The notes beneath the pieces are model-generated. The model did no database searches. It was not told where the DNA came from and was given only the letters and a program-made list of their open reading frames with translations. The translations under genes were made by a program, and so were the position numbers. A stretch of 64,000 nucleotides of DNA from CBDCUC01 sp965222485 (GTDB lineage: Bacteria; Pseudomonadota; Alphaproteobacteria; Rhizobiales; Hyphomicrobiaceae), in the NCBI GenBank assembly GCA_965222485.1, contig CBDCUC010000040.1, forward strand, positions 558,001 through 622,000. Direction: 5' to 3'. Positions 62,671-64,000 of this stretch are shown here, piece by piece. The first letter of the stretch is position 1. Each line of letters opens with the position of its first letter.

Positions 62671-63288
62671 ATGAAACGCATCGTCTTGCTTGCAATAATT
62701 GCGCTGCTCCCGTTCGTCCAAAACGTTCAAGCAGCCGACACGGCAGCAATCAACGTCTCAGGCGAGACGACGAGACCCGGCGAAGGGTCAAACGTGACCT
62801 TCAAGGGCGACCAGCTCGCGCTGTTGGGTACGGCTATCGAGGTCGGCAAGCCGCTGCCGTCCGCCGTGCTAACCGCGGGCGATCTCTCCGGAGTAAATCT
62901 GGCGGAAAACAAAGGTAAGCCGAAGATCATAAGCGTCGTCCCGTCTGTCGATACGCCTGTATGTGAGGCGCAAACGCACGAGCTGAGCGAAAAGAGCGGG
63001 CTGGACGTGAGCAAGGTTGAATTGATTACGGTCAGTATGGATCTGCCGTTTGCGCAGGGACGTTTCGCCAAAGAGGCGAAGATCAAGAACGTCACGTTTC
63101 TGTCGGATTATAAGGGAGCACAGTTCGGGCTGAAGAACGGCTTGTTGATCAAACCGCTCAACCTCCTGGCCCGCGCACTCATCGTTACCGACAAGGACAA
63201 TGTCGTTCGCCACCTTCAAGTGGTGCCGGAGATCACCAATCTGCCTGATCTGGCAAAGGCCGTTGAGGTCGCAAAGAGCCTTCAGTAG
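62671..63288 (+). CDS. tpx: Exported thiol peroxidase (Tpx-like peroxiredoxin) lacking the resolving Cys
   Basis: The product (205 residues) begins with a signal peptide (MKRIVLLAIIALLPFVQNVQ, then AAD), so it acts in the periplasm, unlike E. coli Tpx, which has no obvious leader. The peroxidase core follows the Tpx pattern: VTFKGDQLALLG, the peroxidatic C98 in PSVDTPVCEAQTHEL, SMDLPFAQGRF, VTFLSDYKGAQFG and VVPEITNLPD. In E. coli Tpx the resolving Cys follows PFAQSRF directly; here that place is Ala133, and no other Cys exists, so the enzyme would be a one-Cys peroxiredoxin. GAGG precedes the ATG at a short distance. Confidence 0.9.
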   Translation: MKRIVLLAIIALLPFVQNVQAADTAAINVSGETTRPGEGSNVTFKGDQLALLGTAIEVGKPLPSAVLTAGDLSGVNLAENKGKPKIISVVPSVDTPVCEAQTHELSEKSGLDVSKVELITVSMDLPFAQGRFAKEAKIKNVTFLSDYKGAQFGLKNGLLIKPLNLLARALIVTDKDNVVRHLQVVPEITNLPDLAKAVEVAKSLQ

Positions 63289-63500
63289 GCGCTGGCCCGA
63301 GCAGAGCGAGGAACTTCCCGCGAGCCAGTAGACGCAGCGCGTTGGCGTCGGCGTCAAACAAAGGTGTAGCCAAAGCCGTGCCCGTCGCCGATTCACGTGC
63401 CAGCGCAATAGCGCTGAATAGCAGGTGGGCAAATCAAGGACCTGCGCGGGCGCGTCCCGCCGCGCCAGTAGGCGAAGCCGTTGGCGTCAGCGCAACTCGA
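63289..63500. repeat. Mosaic palindromic repeat block 7 (A-like units)
   Basis: Two A-like reverse units are visible: CTTCCCGCGAGCCAGTAGAC followed by GCGTTGGCGTCGGCGTC, and CGTCCCGCCGCGCCAGTAGG followed by CGAAGCCGTTGGCGTC. Between them lies a hairpin CACGTGCCAGCGCAATAGCG with a GCTGAATAGCAGG partner. The block starts within about 20 bases of the tpx stop codon. Confidence 0.6.
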
Positions 63501-63526
63501 TAAAATAACGAAGATTCAGCCCAACT

Positions 63527-63645
63527 CCGTCATCCCGGGCGTCGTGCCGAAGGCGCGCAACAATAGAGCGCCGGGATCCATCCAACCATCGAGGTCACGA
63601 CACCGCCGACACGTGGACAGACCCCTGCCTTCGCAGGGGTGACGG
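63527..63645. repeat. 119-bp inverted-terminus repeat of another family
   Basis: The ends CCGTCATCCC (63527-63536) and GGGGTGACGG (63636-63645) are inverted with one mismatch. Inside are GGGCG/CGCCGGGAT-type pairing and a hairpin CCCCTGC/GCAGGGG with loop CTTC. This form of short palindromic element (ATCCCGG, then CCTTCGCAGGGGTGACGG) is common between genes in alphaproteobacteria. It is unrelated to the mosaic modules. Confidence 0.65.
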
Positions 63646-63779
63646 GAGAATTTTGGTTGCCAACCACACCCCCGTGCGTGGATACCTCCGGGTGTGAGCC
63701 TCGGCGTCAGGGGAGTTCAAAGCGTGCCATTGGTTCTGTACCTAGAGTTGTCGATCCGCAACAAGGAGATGGCCAGACG

Positions 63780-63988
63780 ATGATCCTTCAAGAGATGATT
63801 GGGTTTTCGCCCCATCAGAATCATGCGATCCTGAAGGAGCAGGCAGCCTTGGCATTAAGACCGCCGAGGTTCTGCCGATGTTTCGTGGACGGCATATCAG
63901 CCAAACGCGCCTGGAAGTCGAATCTTTGCGGCACAATGGACGCCTCTGGCCAGTCTCGGAGGCCAAGCGGCTGAACTTGGCGTTGTGA
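63780..63988 (+). pseudogene. Small helix-turn-helix-like gene broken by a one-base deletion (tentative)
   Basis: AAGGAG (63763-63768) stands 11 bases before an ATG at 63780. The frame reads MILQEMIGFSPHQNHAILKE, then QAAL. It then diverges, while the frame reached by adding one G near 63858 continues GIKTAEVLPMFRGRHISQTR, LEVESLRHNG and RLWPVSEAKRL, and stops at 63986-63988. The joined product, about 70 residues, would look like a small helix-turn-helix protein. The break could be real or a sequencing error. Its family is unknown. Confidence 0.3.
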
Positions 63989-64000
63989 AGACGAGAACCG

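Overview
The window is chromosomal DNA of an alphaproteobacterium, most likely of the order Hyphomicrobiales (Rhizobiales). This rests on gene content: the argH-lptM-lysA-TIGR02302 order, a lipid A oxidase (LpxQ)-like outer-membrane protein, and ecm, ccr and mcd of the ethylmalonyl-CoA pathway. Family assignments come from reading motifs by eye; no database search was run.

Layout. 1-675 is the tail of a surface or outer-membrane protein. 1-15 kb holds lysine/diaminopimelate and arginine synthesis (dapE, dapD, argH, lysA) mixed with small membrane and periplasmic proteins, a TlpA-type thioredoxin and a large TIGR02302/DUF4175 membrane protein. 15-34 kb is an envelope block: LysR regulator, LpxQ-like barrel, membrane-anchored PHB-depolymerase-like esterase, an alpha-2-macroglobulin/pbpC pair, a two-gene unit of unknown function (27.1-30.5 kb) and a second, divergent class A penicillin-binding protein. 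A lone moeA follows. 36.2-40.9 kb is a two-gene operon of a winged-helix-like protein and a 1148-residue double-ATPase of HerA type. 42-47 kb has a CAP-domain lipoprotein, a polysaccharide flippase and a D-Ala-D-Ala carboxypeptidase. 47.4-49.1 kb is an A/T-richer block (TIR-like protein and a membrane coiled-coil protein) facing the 3' end of a tRNA-Leu(CAA) gene. 50-60.5 kb carries ecm, ccr and mcd, with a YihY-family protein and an unusual double-H3TH protein between them. lpxD and an exported thiol peroxidase close the window.

Non-coding structure is prominent. Seven intergenic spaces carry a mosaic family of GC-rich palindromic modules that recur in both orientations, often touching gene 3' ends. 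A separate 277-bp nested palindrome lies between lptM and lysA, and a 119-bp repeat of another kind lies near 63.6 kb. The best candidates for an undescribed system are the HerA-type ATPase operon, the TIR/membrane-protein block beside tRNA-Leu, and the two repeat classes.
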